A DNA stretch of 21,216 nucleotides, from NCBI GenBank assembly GCA_045660265.1, contig JAZRDM010000031.1, positions 1 through 21,216 of the forward strand, given 5' to 3'. A program made the translations under genes and the position numbers. This stretch comes from Scatosoma sp045660265. Lineage in GTDB: Bacteria; Bacillota; Clostridia; Christensenellales; Borkfalkiaceae. The notes beneath the pieces were generated by a model. It made no database searches and was not told where the DNA came from. It worked only from the letters and a program-made list of their open reading frames with translations. Positions 14,580 through 21,216 of the stretch are shown here, piece by piece; the first letter of the stretch is position 1; the number at the start of each line of letters is the position of its first letter.

Positions 14580-16526
14580 ATGAAAATTTCCAAAAAAAAG
14601 ATATTATGTATTATACTAGCAGCGATTACAACTTTTGGTTTAACTGCTTGTAGAAAAGACGTTAATAAAAGTCCTGATTCAAATACAGTAGAACAATTGA
14701 AAATTGCAGATCGAGAATATTTTTCTAATGCGAAAGATGCGAACGGAAACGATTTAAAGCTTATAGAGAATGGGCAAAGCGAGTATGTGATTGTTTGCCC
14801 TGAAAAACCAAATTCTTTTGAAAAGCTGGCAACGAATGAACTGAGCTCGATTTTATATAAGTCGACGGGTTGCGAACTTCGCGTGTGTAGCGACAAGGGG
14901 ATTGTTTACGACGAATCAAAGTGTTATTTGTCGGTCGGAAATACCGAAGTGTTTAAAGCTGCGAATTTAGAAATCAGCGAGGAAAAACTCGGCATGCGCG
15001 GATTTTGTTTGTCGACTCGTGGCAAGCAGGTGTTGATGAATGGCGTAGAGGGATACGGGGTGTTGAATGCGGTGTATAAATTCCTGTATTACGAGGTAGG
15101 ATTTGAGGCATTCGCTCTTGATGAAATCTATTACGATACCGTTGAAAGCTTAGCGTTGAAAAACTTTCCCGATATATCGTATAAATTCGCAACGGGTTCG
15201 GCAATTTTTACGGATAGAAGTACCAACATACCAGCGTGTGCATCAGACTTGGCAAAAATGTATCTAATAGTAGGTGCGGAGAGTGGTATAACATTAGAGG
15301 ATCATATGATGATCGGAAAGACGTGGGTGGGGAGTTTAAGCTCAATAGTTCCAGAGTCCGATCCGGAAAACAAACAGTGGTTTAATTCTTCTCAATATTG
15401 TATGAGTCGTCAAGGGGCAATTGAAAATTATGCCAACAAGATGTATTCAATCATTAAATCGGATCCTACGGGGAAATATTATATGTTTGCTGGGCATGAT
15501 AATACGTCGTATTGTCAATGTGAAAGTTGTTTGGAGGTATTAAAAGAGACCACGGGAGGAGGTCTCATGATTCGCTTTTTAAATAAAGTGGACGAGATAA
15601 TCCGCGGTAAGTTAGCTCAAGAAGAAGACGAAGCGTTAAGAAATCGCGAAGTTGTTTTAATCGGGTTGGCTTATTACGCTTACGACTCTGCGCCCGTGGT
15701 AGAAAATCCCGACGGTACGTTTACCATTTTAAATGAGGAGGATAAACCGAACCCTACGGTGGGCGTGATGTATACGCCTATTAGAGCATGTTTTTCTCAT
15801 CCTCTTACTTCTACCGAGTGTGAGATGAATCAAGATATAAGAAAAAACGTTTACGCCTGGCATTATTTGGTTGGCGACAAGATGATGTTCTATACGTATG
15901 GTATAAACTATTCGAATTATTTCTTGTTTTTCGACGATTACAATTCGCATAAGGAAAATGCCGAAGCGTATAAAGCTGTGGAGACGCAATATCTTTTCAT
16001 GCAAGGTAACTCTCATAATAAGCATTCGCCGTTTTACGAATATAAACTCTATCTCCAATCTAAGCTTTGGGACGATCCAGATCAAGATATGGAAGAGTTG
16101 ACTTTAAGATTTTTCAAACAATATTATAAAGAAGTTTGGAAAGAGATGTACGGCTTTTTAGATGCGATGCGTACCCGTTGGGTTTACAATGAACAACTTG
16201 CCGGTGGTTGGGAACACAGCGATATTTATTCATCTCAACTGAATTGGGGCGAAGCAAAGTATTGGCCGAGAGTATTGCTCGATAAATGGTATAAAGAGTA
16301 TTTTAACCCCGCTTACGCAATTTTAAAGGCGAAATATAGTGGGGAAGAATATGAAAAAATGTATAAAAGGGTGCTTGCGCTAGAAATTTATATCCGCTAT
16401 ATCAAATTGTCAAATTACAAGAGTTCTTTCGGGGATTATGAAACGGCATATGCAAAATTTGTACAGGATTGCGTACTTCTCGGTATTACCAAGTTTAACG
16501 AAACAGGCACAGAGCAAATCGGATGA
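14580..16526 (+). CDS. DUF4838-domain lipoprotein, GH163-like glycan hydrolase candidate
   Basis: A 648-aa lipoprotein with lipobox LTAC (C24). Residues about 65-185 resemble the small alpha/beta domain found before many glycoside hydrolase barrels (SEYVIVCPEKPNSFEKLATN, YGVLNAVYKFLYYEVG). The central DUF4838 signature is clear: YMFAGHDNTSYCQCESC (301-317), with H306-D307-N308 and C312/C314/C317. DUF4838 proteins include the GH163 endo-beta-N-acetylglucosaminidases described for complex N-glycans in Bacteroides. The match plus nagA/nagB in the same locus makes release of GlcNAc-containing fragments outside the cell a reasonable role. Activity is inferred and I did not verify catalytic residues. 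The gene lies 12 bases after the previous one with an AAGGAG site. Several of the C-terminal helices are rich in W and Y. Confidence 0.8.
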   Translation: MKISKKKILCIILAAITTFGLTACRKDVNKSPDSNTVEQLKIADREYFSNAKDANGNDLKLIENGQSEYVIVCPEKPNSFEKLATNELSSILYKSTGCELRVCSDKGIVYDESKCYLSVGNTEVFKAANLEISEEKLGMRGFCLSTRGKQVLMNGVEGYGVLNAVYKFLYYEVGFEAFALDEIYYDTVESLALKNFPDISYKFATGSAIFTDRSTNIPACASDLAKMYLIVGAESGITLEDHMMIGKTWVGSLSSIVPESDPENKQWFNSSQYCMSRQGAIENYANKMYSIIKSDPTGKYYMFAGHDNTSYCQCESCLEVLKETTGGGLMIRFLNKVDEIIRGKLAQEEDEALRNREVVLIGLAYYAYDSAPVVENPDGTFTILNEEDKPNPTVGVMYTPIRACFSHPLTSTECEMNQDIRKNVYAWHYLVGDKMMFYTYGINYSNYFLFFDDYNSHKENAEAYKAVETQYLFMQGNSHNKHSPFYEYKLYLQSKLWDDPDQDMEELTLRFFKQYYKEVWKEMYGFLDAMRTRWVYNEQLAGGWEHSDIYSSQLNWGEAKYWPRVLLDKWYKEYFNPAYAILKAKYSGEEYEKMYKRVLALEIYIRYIKLSNYKSSFGDYETAYAKFVQDCVLLGITKFNETGTEQIG

Positions 16527-16541
16527 GATCGGAGGACAAAG

Positions 16542-19500
16542 ATGAAAAAGAGAATTTTATTATTGTTGAGTATGGCATTCGTGGCGGTGCTAACGATTGG
16601 GTTTGTTTCCTGTAAAAAAACAGACGATCGTATTCCATCTCATGAAGTAAAAACCGTTAAGCTCCCGGGTGATTTTTCTGCCAAGACGTATACAGGAGAA
16701 AGATTGTATGCCGATGTGACGGAAGAAACGGGATACACGGTCATCAACGAAGGCGGCGTGAGCGCAGGGGAATATCCTGTGGTTTACCGTCTGAATGAAG
16801 GCTATGTGTGGGAGGATAAAACCACTGCGCCTATTATTAAAAATTTCAGCATCTTAACGGCAGACAACGCATGGATAGAGGCGTTTACAACAGAGGATGC
16901 GGTATACGGCGAGAGTGTAAACGTTTCTGCAAAAGCGAAGTTTGGAGAAGTTCAATACGAATGGTATAAAGGGAATGCGAAACTGCCGGCGAGTCCCGTG
17001 GACGTCGGTGAGTATTCTGTGTTTGCGATTGTAGAAGAAACAAACGATTATTTTGGACTGAAAAGCGAAAAGAAAACAGTGAAAATTAAACAGGTGCAGA
17101 ATGAATGGTTGAGTTTGTTTGATGGAGGCGAGACGGAATTTTCTAACGATTATTCTTATCTTGCCAAAGCAAAATTCGGAGAAGTAAGCTTTGTATGGTA
17201 CGACGAAGCGGGCGGAGCTCTTGCGGGTAATCCTAAAAAGGAAGGCTCGTATCAAGTTGTTGCAAAAGTGACGGGTACAGAGAATTATGCAGGAATCGAA
17301 TCAGAAAAAATTTCCGTCGTACTTGTAAAAGCACAAAACGAATGGACGGATGATTTTACCGTTGGAGATTCCGAATGGGGCGAAACGTTGAAGATATCTG
17401 CGACGCCAAAAGCTGGGCAAGCGAAATATCGTTATTATAATCACGACGGAGAAGAGCTTACCGCTCCCCCCACGGAAATCGGGGAATATTTCGTCGAGGC
17501 GTACGTAGAAGAAACCGAAAGCTATTCTGCGCTTGAATCTGAAAGAAAAGCGTTTGCAATCAAACAAAAGCAAGTGGATCTGACCTATCGCGATACGATT
17601 GACGTACTTCTTAAAGAAAATAAACACTTTGATTTCGACTCCGTAGTGGGAGAAAAAATTGGAACGTTAAAAATTGGAGCAGACGGCACAAAATTCGATT
17701 ATAACTCAAACGTTACGTTATCAAAAAACAACGCAAAAACGGGGGTTTATATTGTATTTTTGTACAATGAAAAGGAAAACACGGTATATGCGTTAAACGT
17801 GAGATTTTTAACGGATAGATTCTCGCAGAACGATTCGGATCGCATGTTTACTGCCATTAACGCCGATCCAAGCGGTTATTATATTCTTGACGGGGATATA
17901 GATTTCTCAAATACGGTATTTTCTCTTTCTGTTTCTTCATACGGGTACAATAATTATTATGAAAAAGGCGTGAAACCAACCAATCGTGCGTCGATTGTCC
18001 CTGCTTTTTCGGGTACGTTCGACGGCTGTGGCCATGCGATTAAAAATTTAAAGATCGAATCTGTTTCTACGGGGAAATATAGCACGGCGACGGTGTTTGG
18101 TGAAGTGACGGGAACGATTCAAAACGTATACGTTCAACTTTCCGACGTCACCGAATATATATGCGACGGTGCTCGTTCCTTGATTTTTGCCGTAGCAGGT
18201 GACGGGAACGTGAATAACGTATTGCTTGATTGGACCATTTTGAAATATAATCTTGGGAATTCAACCGGTTGGTATCCTTGCGGCGGAATTACTTCGATTT
18301 TTGTTGGTGGTGAAATTAAAAATAACGTAGTAATTGTAAGTGTGGCGGATGAGAAGAAGCTTGAACGCTATGCCGAAATGTTGGAAGTTAATTGCTCGTT
18401 CGGTGCATTCGTAGGACAAAAAACGCCGAATGCGCCTGACGCGGTGAAAAATAATTATGCTGTTTCCGCATTGACCTTCAATAGAGGAATTGGCGGCACG
18501 ACAGATCGGACAGGTTGTTTCAAAACGATAGAAGAATTGTTGCAAAACGCCGATTTTTCGGCGGGTAACGGCTGGAATAACCTTTGGAGTATGTCGGATG
18601 GTGCACTGAAATTTGGCGATCACAGCTTGGCTATGCTTGAAAACGTATGGCTCAAAAAACTTTCGGCGAATAACATCACCGAAGGTGAAACGTTGGAATA
18701 TTTTGCAAAGGCGAAGTTTGGCGAAGTAAAATACGAATGGAAAAACGGTGATGAAATTTTAGAAAGCGCGCCCGATAAAGAAGGGGTTTATACCTTGATT
18801 GCGCGTGTTCAAGAAGGTGATTACTTTGAAGCTCTTGAAGACGAAATTACCGTAACGATTAGAAAGAAAATCGAAAAAATCGCAGGCGAAGAGATTATTG
18901 AAGTTAATGGCTCGTATTATAATTTTGATCTTCTAGTGGGCGAGAAAGTGACGCATATCGCAATTACCTCAAAAGAGGAGGATAAAATAGCCTATTCCGA
19001 ATCTTTCTGTTTCGATAACAAGTTTACTTTCCGTGGCAACACGCGTTTGTATCTTTATACGGAAAGCGGTGTAAAGTGCGTAGATGCTGTATTTGTAGAT
19101 AAGGCGTTTACCCAAGCTGACGTAGCAACGATTTGGGATTCCTTGAACGAAACTCCAAGCGGATACTACGTGCTTGCAGGCAATATTGATTTCTTGGAGT
19201 ATCCCATTGAAAAAAGCGGAGCGGGATTTGGTACGCAAGGAGGAGGAAGAAGTAAAAAGCCCTCGGTGAATAACTGCGCTGTGTATAATACTTTTACCGG
19301 TACGTTTGATGGTAGAGGGTATGGGCTTTATAATCTGCAAATAAAAGCAACGGATATATCATCAAATTACACTGTTGTGAGCGTATTCGGGGATGTGGAA
19401 GGCGAAATCAAAAATATGTACGTGCAACTCATAGATCAAACGGGGGTTGACGAAACGAGTGGACAGTTTGGAAACGGTGGAAGAAGTTTTTCTTATCGAA

Positions 19501-19964
19501 TCGGCGGGTTGAACGGATCGATCAACAATATTTTTCTTGATTGGACGTTGCAACGGTATGATCTCGGTAATTCTACGAATTATTATCCCGCTGGAGGTAT
19601 TACAACCATACTTGAAACGAAAGACGGTGCAAGAAATAATGTTGTAAAAATGCACGTGATCCACAGTGAAAAACTCGACGAGAAAACAAGTAAAGGGTTG
19701 CGTAGTTCACTTGGCGGTATTGCAGGGCAAGCAAGTTTCGATTGTTCGGCATATCTTGGTACAAATTACGTGATAGGTGACGTATCGTACCTTTCGCTTG
19801 TAGGTGTGCAAACATGGGGCGAGAAAACAAACACGTTCAAGTCAGCCGTTGCGTTTATTGAAACGGTACAAGAATTGAAGACTGCCGATGGTTGGAGTCA
19901 ATACTGGAAGATAGAAAACGGCATTCTAAAATTTGGAGCAGAAACGCTTGAAGTCGGATCGTAA
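16542..19964 (+). CDS. 1140-aa repeat lipoprotein: Ig-like repeats plus two GLUG-type modules
   Basis: The signal peptide ends at FVSC (C24), so this is a surface lipoprotein. Residues about 40-103 form an MBG-like Ig module (KTYTGERLYADV to GYVWEDKTTAP). Four further Ig-like repeats sit at 109-184, 186-264, 266-342 and 701-775. They share AKFGEVxYEW and GxYxVxAxV, and end near LESEK. Two large modules (345-697 and 776-1136) are clear duplicates. Each has a GTFDGxG GLUG-type turn, VFGxVxGxIxNxYVQL, NNxxLDWTxxxYxLGNST and a terminal xGxLKFG. GLUG repeats usually form beta-helices in secreted adhesins or glycan-binding proteins. No catalytic motif or sortase signal is visible. GGAGGA precedes the ATG. 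Function unknown; binding of glycan or host surface is the best guess. Confidence 0.78.
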   Translation: MKKRILLLLSMAFVAVLTIGFVSCKKTDDRIPSHEVKTVKLPGDFSAKTYTGERLYADVTEETGYTVINEGGVSAGEYPVVYRLNEGYVWEDKTTAPIIKNFSILTADNAWIEAFTTEDAVYGESVNVSAKAKFGEVQYEWYKGNAKLPASPVDVGEYSVFAIVEETNDYFGLKSEKKTVKIKQVQNEWLSLFDGGETEFSNDYSYLAKAKFGEVSFVWYDEAGGALAGNPKKEGSYQVVAKVTGTENYAGIESEKISVVLVKAQNEWTDDFTVGDSEWGETLKISATPKAGQAKYRYYNHDGEELTAPPTEIGEYFVEAYVEETESYSALESERKAFAIKQKQVDLTYRDTIDVLLKENKHFDFDSVVGEKIGTLKIGADGTKFDYNSNVTLSKNNAKTGVYIVFLYNEKENTVYALNVRFLTDRFSQNDSDRMFTAINADPSGYYILDGDIDFSNTVFSLSVSSYGYNNYYEKGVKPTNRASIVPAFSGTFDGCGHAIKNLKIESVSTGKYSTATVFGEVTGTIQNVYVQLSDVTEYICDGARSLIFAVAGDGNVNNVLLDWTILKYNLGNSTGWYPCGGITSIFVGGEIKNNVVIVSVADEKKLERYAEMLEVNCSFGAFVGQKTPNAPDAVKNNYAVSALTFNRGIGGTTDRTGCFKTIEELLQNADFSAGNGWNNLWSMSDGALKFGDHSLAMLENVWLKKLSANNITEGETLEYFAKAKFGEVKYEWKNGDEILESAPDKEGVYTLIARVQEGDYFEALEDEITVTIRKKIEKIAGEEIIEVNGSYYNFDLLVGEKVTHIAITSKEEDKIAYSESFCFDNKFTFRGNTRLYLYTESGVKCVDAVFVDKAFTQADVATIWDSLNETPSGYYVLAGNIDFLEYPIEKSGAGFGTQGGGRSKKPSVNNCAVYNTFTGTFDGRGYGLYNLQIKATDISSNYTVVSVFGDVEGEIKNMYVQLIDQTGVDETSGQFGNGGRSFSYRIGGLNGSINNIFLDWTLQRYDLGNSTNYYPAGGITTILETKDGARNNVVKMHVIHSEKLDEKTSKGLRSSLGGIAGQASFDCSAYLGTNYVIGDVSYLSLVGVQTWGEKTNTFKSAVAFIETVQELKTADGWSQYWKIENGILKFGAETLEVGS
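16866..17567 (+). repeat. three tandem Ig-like repeats (codons 109-342)
   Basis: Copies start at about 16866, 17097 and 17337, each 76-79 codons. Each opens with N-x-W (NAW, NEW, NEW), continues with AKFGEV or a decayed version (PKAGQA in copy 3), then G-E/S-Y, and ends with (K/E)SE(K/R). A fourth copy lies apart at 18642-18866. Confidence 0.8.
17574..18632 (+). repeat. GLUG-type module, copy A
   Basis: Codons 345-697. Landmarks are LVGEK-like VVGEKIGTLKI, PSGYYILDGDIDF, SGTFDGCGHAIKNLKI, LLDWTILKYNLGNST and DGALKFGDHSL. The same landmarks recur in the same order in copy B. Confidence 0.8.
18642..18866 (+). repeat. fourth Ig-like repeat, between the two modules
   Basis: Codons 701-775, opening NVWLKKLS, with FAKAKFGEVKYEWKNG and EGVYTLIARV. 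It is closest by eye to repeat 1 and precedes copy B just as repeat 3 precedes copy A, so repeat plus module was probably duplicated as one unit. Confidence 0.78.
18867..19949 (+). repeat. GLUG-type module, copy B
   Basis: Codons 776-1136. Landmarks are LLVGEKVTHIAI, PSGYYVLAGNIDF, TGTFDGRGYGLYNLQI, FLDWTLQRYDLGNST and NGILKFGAETL, matching copy A in order. It has a longer Gly/Ser/Lys-rich insert (AGFGTQGGGRSKKP) before the GLUG turn. Confidence 0.8.
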
Positions 19965-20021
19965 AGCGGTTGACGAGCTAAAAAGCAGGATAAAATTAGG
20001 AGATAAAAATATAAAAGACCC

Positions 20022-20049
20022 GTTAAATCGCCAATGAGTCTGTTATATA
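20022..20049 (+). promoter_or_regulatory. possible weak promoter before the small gene
   Basis: TATATA (20044-20049) with a preceding TG (extended -10) lies 16 bases after GTTAAA (20022-20027). The start would be near 20056, about 20 bases before the small ORF. The -35 is poor, so the pair may equally be read from the upstream operon. No terminator was seen between 19964 and here. Confidence 0.3.
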
Positions 20050-20075
20050 AATAAAAAATCACAGGAGGATGTATC

Positions 20076-20225
20076 ATGAAACAAAGTTACACAAGGCCCG
20101 AATTGAACGTGTTATGCATTGTGGATACGGATTTAATCCGAACCTCGGCTGAAGTCGACGCCTTTGCAAAACATGACAATTTCGGGGGATGGAGAGATGA
20201 TTGGAGTTCGGAGGTGACACCATGA
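20076..20225 (+). CDS. 49-aa small protein of unknown function, coupled to the next gene
   Basis: A perfect AGGAGG (20063-20068) lies 7 bases before the ATG, so this short frame is very likely translated. The protein starts MKQSYTRPELNVLCIVDTD, then LIRTSAEVDAF and an acidic, Trp/Gly-rich tail (NFGGWRDDWSSEVTP). The form (K-x-x-Y-x-x-P-x-L, a hydrophobic strand, D-x-(I)-x-T-S, then a polar tail) resembles small uncharacterised proteins I recall beside surface-protein genes in gut Clostridia. There is no signal peptide or membrane segment. Its stop overlaps the start of the BIG2 protein by 4 bases (ATGA) and holds that gene's GGAGGTGA site, so translation of the two is tied. Function unknown. 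Confidence 0.75.
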   Translation: MKQSYTRPELNVLCIVDTDLIRTSAEVDAFAKHDNFGGWRDDWSSEVTP

Positions 20226-21216
20226 AACGTAATACAAAGAATTTATTAACGCTGAGCGTAGCATTCCTTGCTGCAGGTTTGTTTTATACTGGATATATAA
20301 GCGCAGACGTAGATGCGACCGCTGACACACTTCAAAACGTTACGTATACCGTAGGTGAAGAAATTAAGTCGTTTCAATTAAACCAAAAGGCTTCGATTAG
20401 AAAGGTCGACCCCACGGGTATTCGTTTTACTACGAGTATTGATGAAACGGATAAAAAGGCAGACGCAACGTTCGGTACGTTGGTAATTCCCAAAGCGATT
20501 TTGGGTGACGTCGAGTTGACGATTGAAAATACCAAAGCAGAGAATATCGTTACGGAGAAGTGGACGGACGAAACGGAAACTGCCTATTATAGTGTACTTA
20601 CCAAAATTCCCGAGACATATTATAATACCGCTCTTGTTGCGCGTAGCTATATGCTCGACGGGAATACCGTGTACTACACGAATACTACGGAGCGGAGTCT
20701 TGGCTACGTTGCAGTATTGGCCCTTGAAGACGGTGATAATAGCCAGTTGCTTGAAACCATTGCTGCAAAAACGAAAAAAACGCTTGCTTTAAGCGCAGAG
20801 ACGTTAAATTTGAATTCCGATAACACAACTGCCACGCTTGAAGCTACGGCAATGATAGGTGGCATTGCGTACGAGCCTACCGAATATACTTGGGTTAGTT
20901 CTGACGCAGACGTAGTGAGCGTAGAAAACGGCAAATTGACGGCTTTGAAAGAAGGTAAGGCTACGATTACTGTGAAATGTATGGTTAGCGGTGAGGAAAA
21001 GCAAGCGCAATGCGAAGTGACGGTAAAGGACGAAATCGTGCTTGAAATTTCTGGTGGCGGCGACATAGTGCTTACCAACGAAAATAAAACGCGCACTTTA
21101 ACCGTAGATAAATTTACGGTAAACGGCAAGCCCGTCAACGAGAGCCTTCAATGGTCGGCAACTAGCACGACGTATACTGGTCTTATAGACGGCGCTTGGT
21201 CGACTAAAAAGGTAGA
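20222..21216 (+). CDS. secreted BIG2 (Ig-like) surface protein, partial at right edge
   Basis: An open frame with no stop runs from ATG 20222 to the end of the window (331 codons plus 2 bases), so the 3' end is missing. GGAGGTGA (20210-20217) precedes the start. The N-terminus KRNTKNLLTLSVAFLAAG is a signal peptide with no lipobox, cleaved probably after an Ala near residues 28-34. Residues about 45-185 form an unnamed domain beginning with KASIRKVDPTGIRFTTS. Residues about 190-270 are a clear BIG2 domain (TWVSSDADVVSVENGKLTAL, then EGKATITVKC), and a second Ig-like stretch has started by the edge. BIG2 proteins are cell-surface adhesion or scaffold parts. It is coupled to the 49-aa gene; cell-wall anchoring cannot be judged without the C-terminus. 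Confidence 0.85.
   Translation, partial: MKRNTKNLLTLSVAFLAAGLFYTGYISADVDATADTLQNVTYTVGEEIKSFQLNQKASIRKVDPTGIRFTTSIDETDKKADATFGTLVIPKAILGDVELTIENTKAENIVTEKWTDETETAYYSVLTKIPETYYNTALVARSYMLDGNTVYYTNTTERSLGYVAVLALEDGDNSQLLETIAAKTKKTLALSAETLNLNSDNTTATLEATAMIGGIAYEPTEYTWVSSDADVVSVENGKLTALKEGKATITVKCMVSGEEKQAQCEVTVKDEIVLEISGGGDIVLTNENKTRTLTVDKFTVNGKPVNESLQWSATSTTYTGLIDGAWSTKKV

Noticed and set aside
19970..19996. TTGACG/TAAAAT promoter right after the 1140-aa gene
   Set aside because: The spacer is only 15 bases and the elements are imperfect; reading through from upstream is simpler.
20076..20225. Lasso-peptide precursor, because Y-T-R-P-E-L matches the start of the lasso leader motif
   Set aside because: The later glycine and threonine of that leader motif are replaced by Cys14 and Leu20, no plausible ring acceptor position follows, and no lasso B or C processing genes are nearby.

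Overview
The window looks like a chromosomal piece from a low-GC, anaerobic gut-type member of the Bacillota (Clostridia). This is inferred from several features. Ribosome-binding sites are strong AGGAGG types, promoters are consensus TTGACA/TATAAT types, and the importer is a two-permease CUT1 sugar transporter with no local ATPase. There are many lipobox-containing lipoproteins, Ig-like and BIG2-type surface proteins, and a DUF4838-type glycan enzyme. No rRNA, tRNA, CRISPR array or intact mobile element was seen.

Layout. Bases 1-269 hold the 3' end of a type I restriction specificity gene (hsdS) broken by an in-frame TAA. Bases 270-794 are a gene-poor, AT-rich boundary with a short palindrome. 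An AraC-family regulator (795-1616, minus) is divergent from a long plus-strand locus running from 1771 to the right edge. The 154-bp divergent region carries a consensus promoter in each direction. A perfect 17-bp palindrome covers the -10 box of the plus-strand promoter. A second, sequence-related promoter lies at 5480-5509.

The plus-strand locus falls into three parts. (1) Cytoplasmic sugar metabolism, 1771-7924: a TIM-barrel sugar isomerase/epimerase-like protein, a NagB-like glucosamine-6-phosphate deaminase, NagA, and three different Gfo/Idh/MocA dehydrogenases. (2) A carbohydrate ABC importer, 7995-11471: a lipoprotein solute-binding protein and two permeases. (3) Cell-surface proteins, 11502 to the edge: a 1021-aa multi-Ig lipoprotein, a DUF4838 (GH163-like) lipoprotein, and a 1140-aa lipoprotein built from four Ig-like repeats and two copies of a large GLUG-type module. 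These are followed by a 49-aa small protein translationally coupled to a secreted BIG2-domain protein that runs off the window.

Together these suggest an amino-sugar glycan utilisation locus. Surface lipoproteins would bind and cut a GlcNAc-containing glycan, the ABC system would import the fragments, and NagA/NagB would send GlcNAc-6-P to fructose-6-P. The three oxidoreductases plus the isomerase-like protein exceed what GlcNAc catabolism needs. They hint at an oxidation-based (keto-sugar) step on the imported saccharide. Two parts expected for such a pathway are absent: a sugar kinase and the transporter ATPase.
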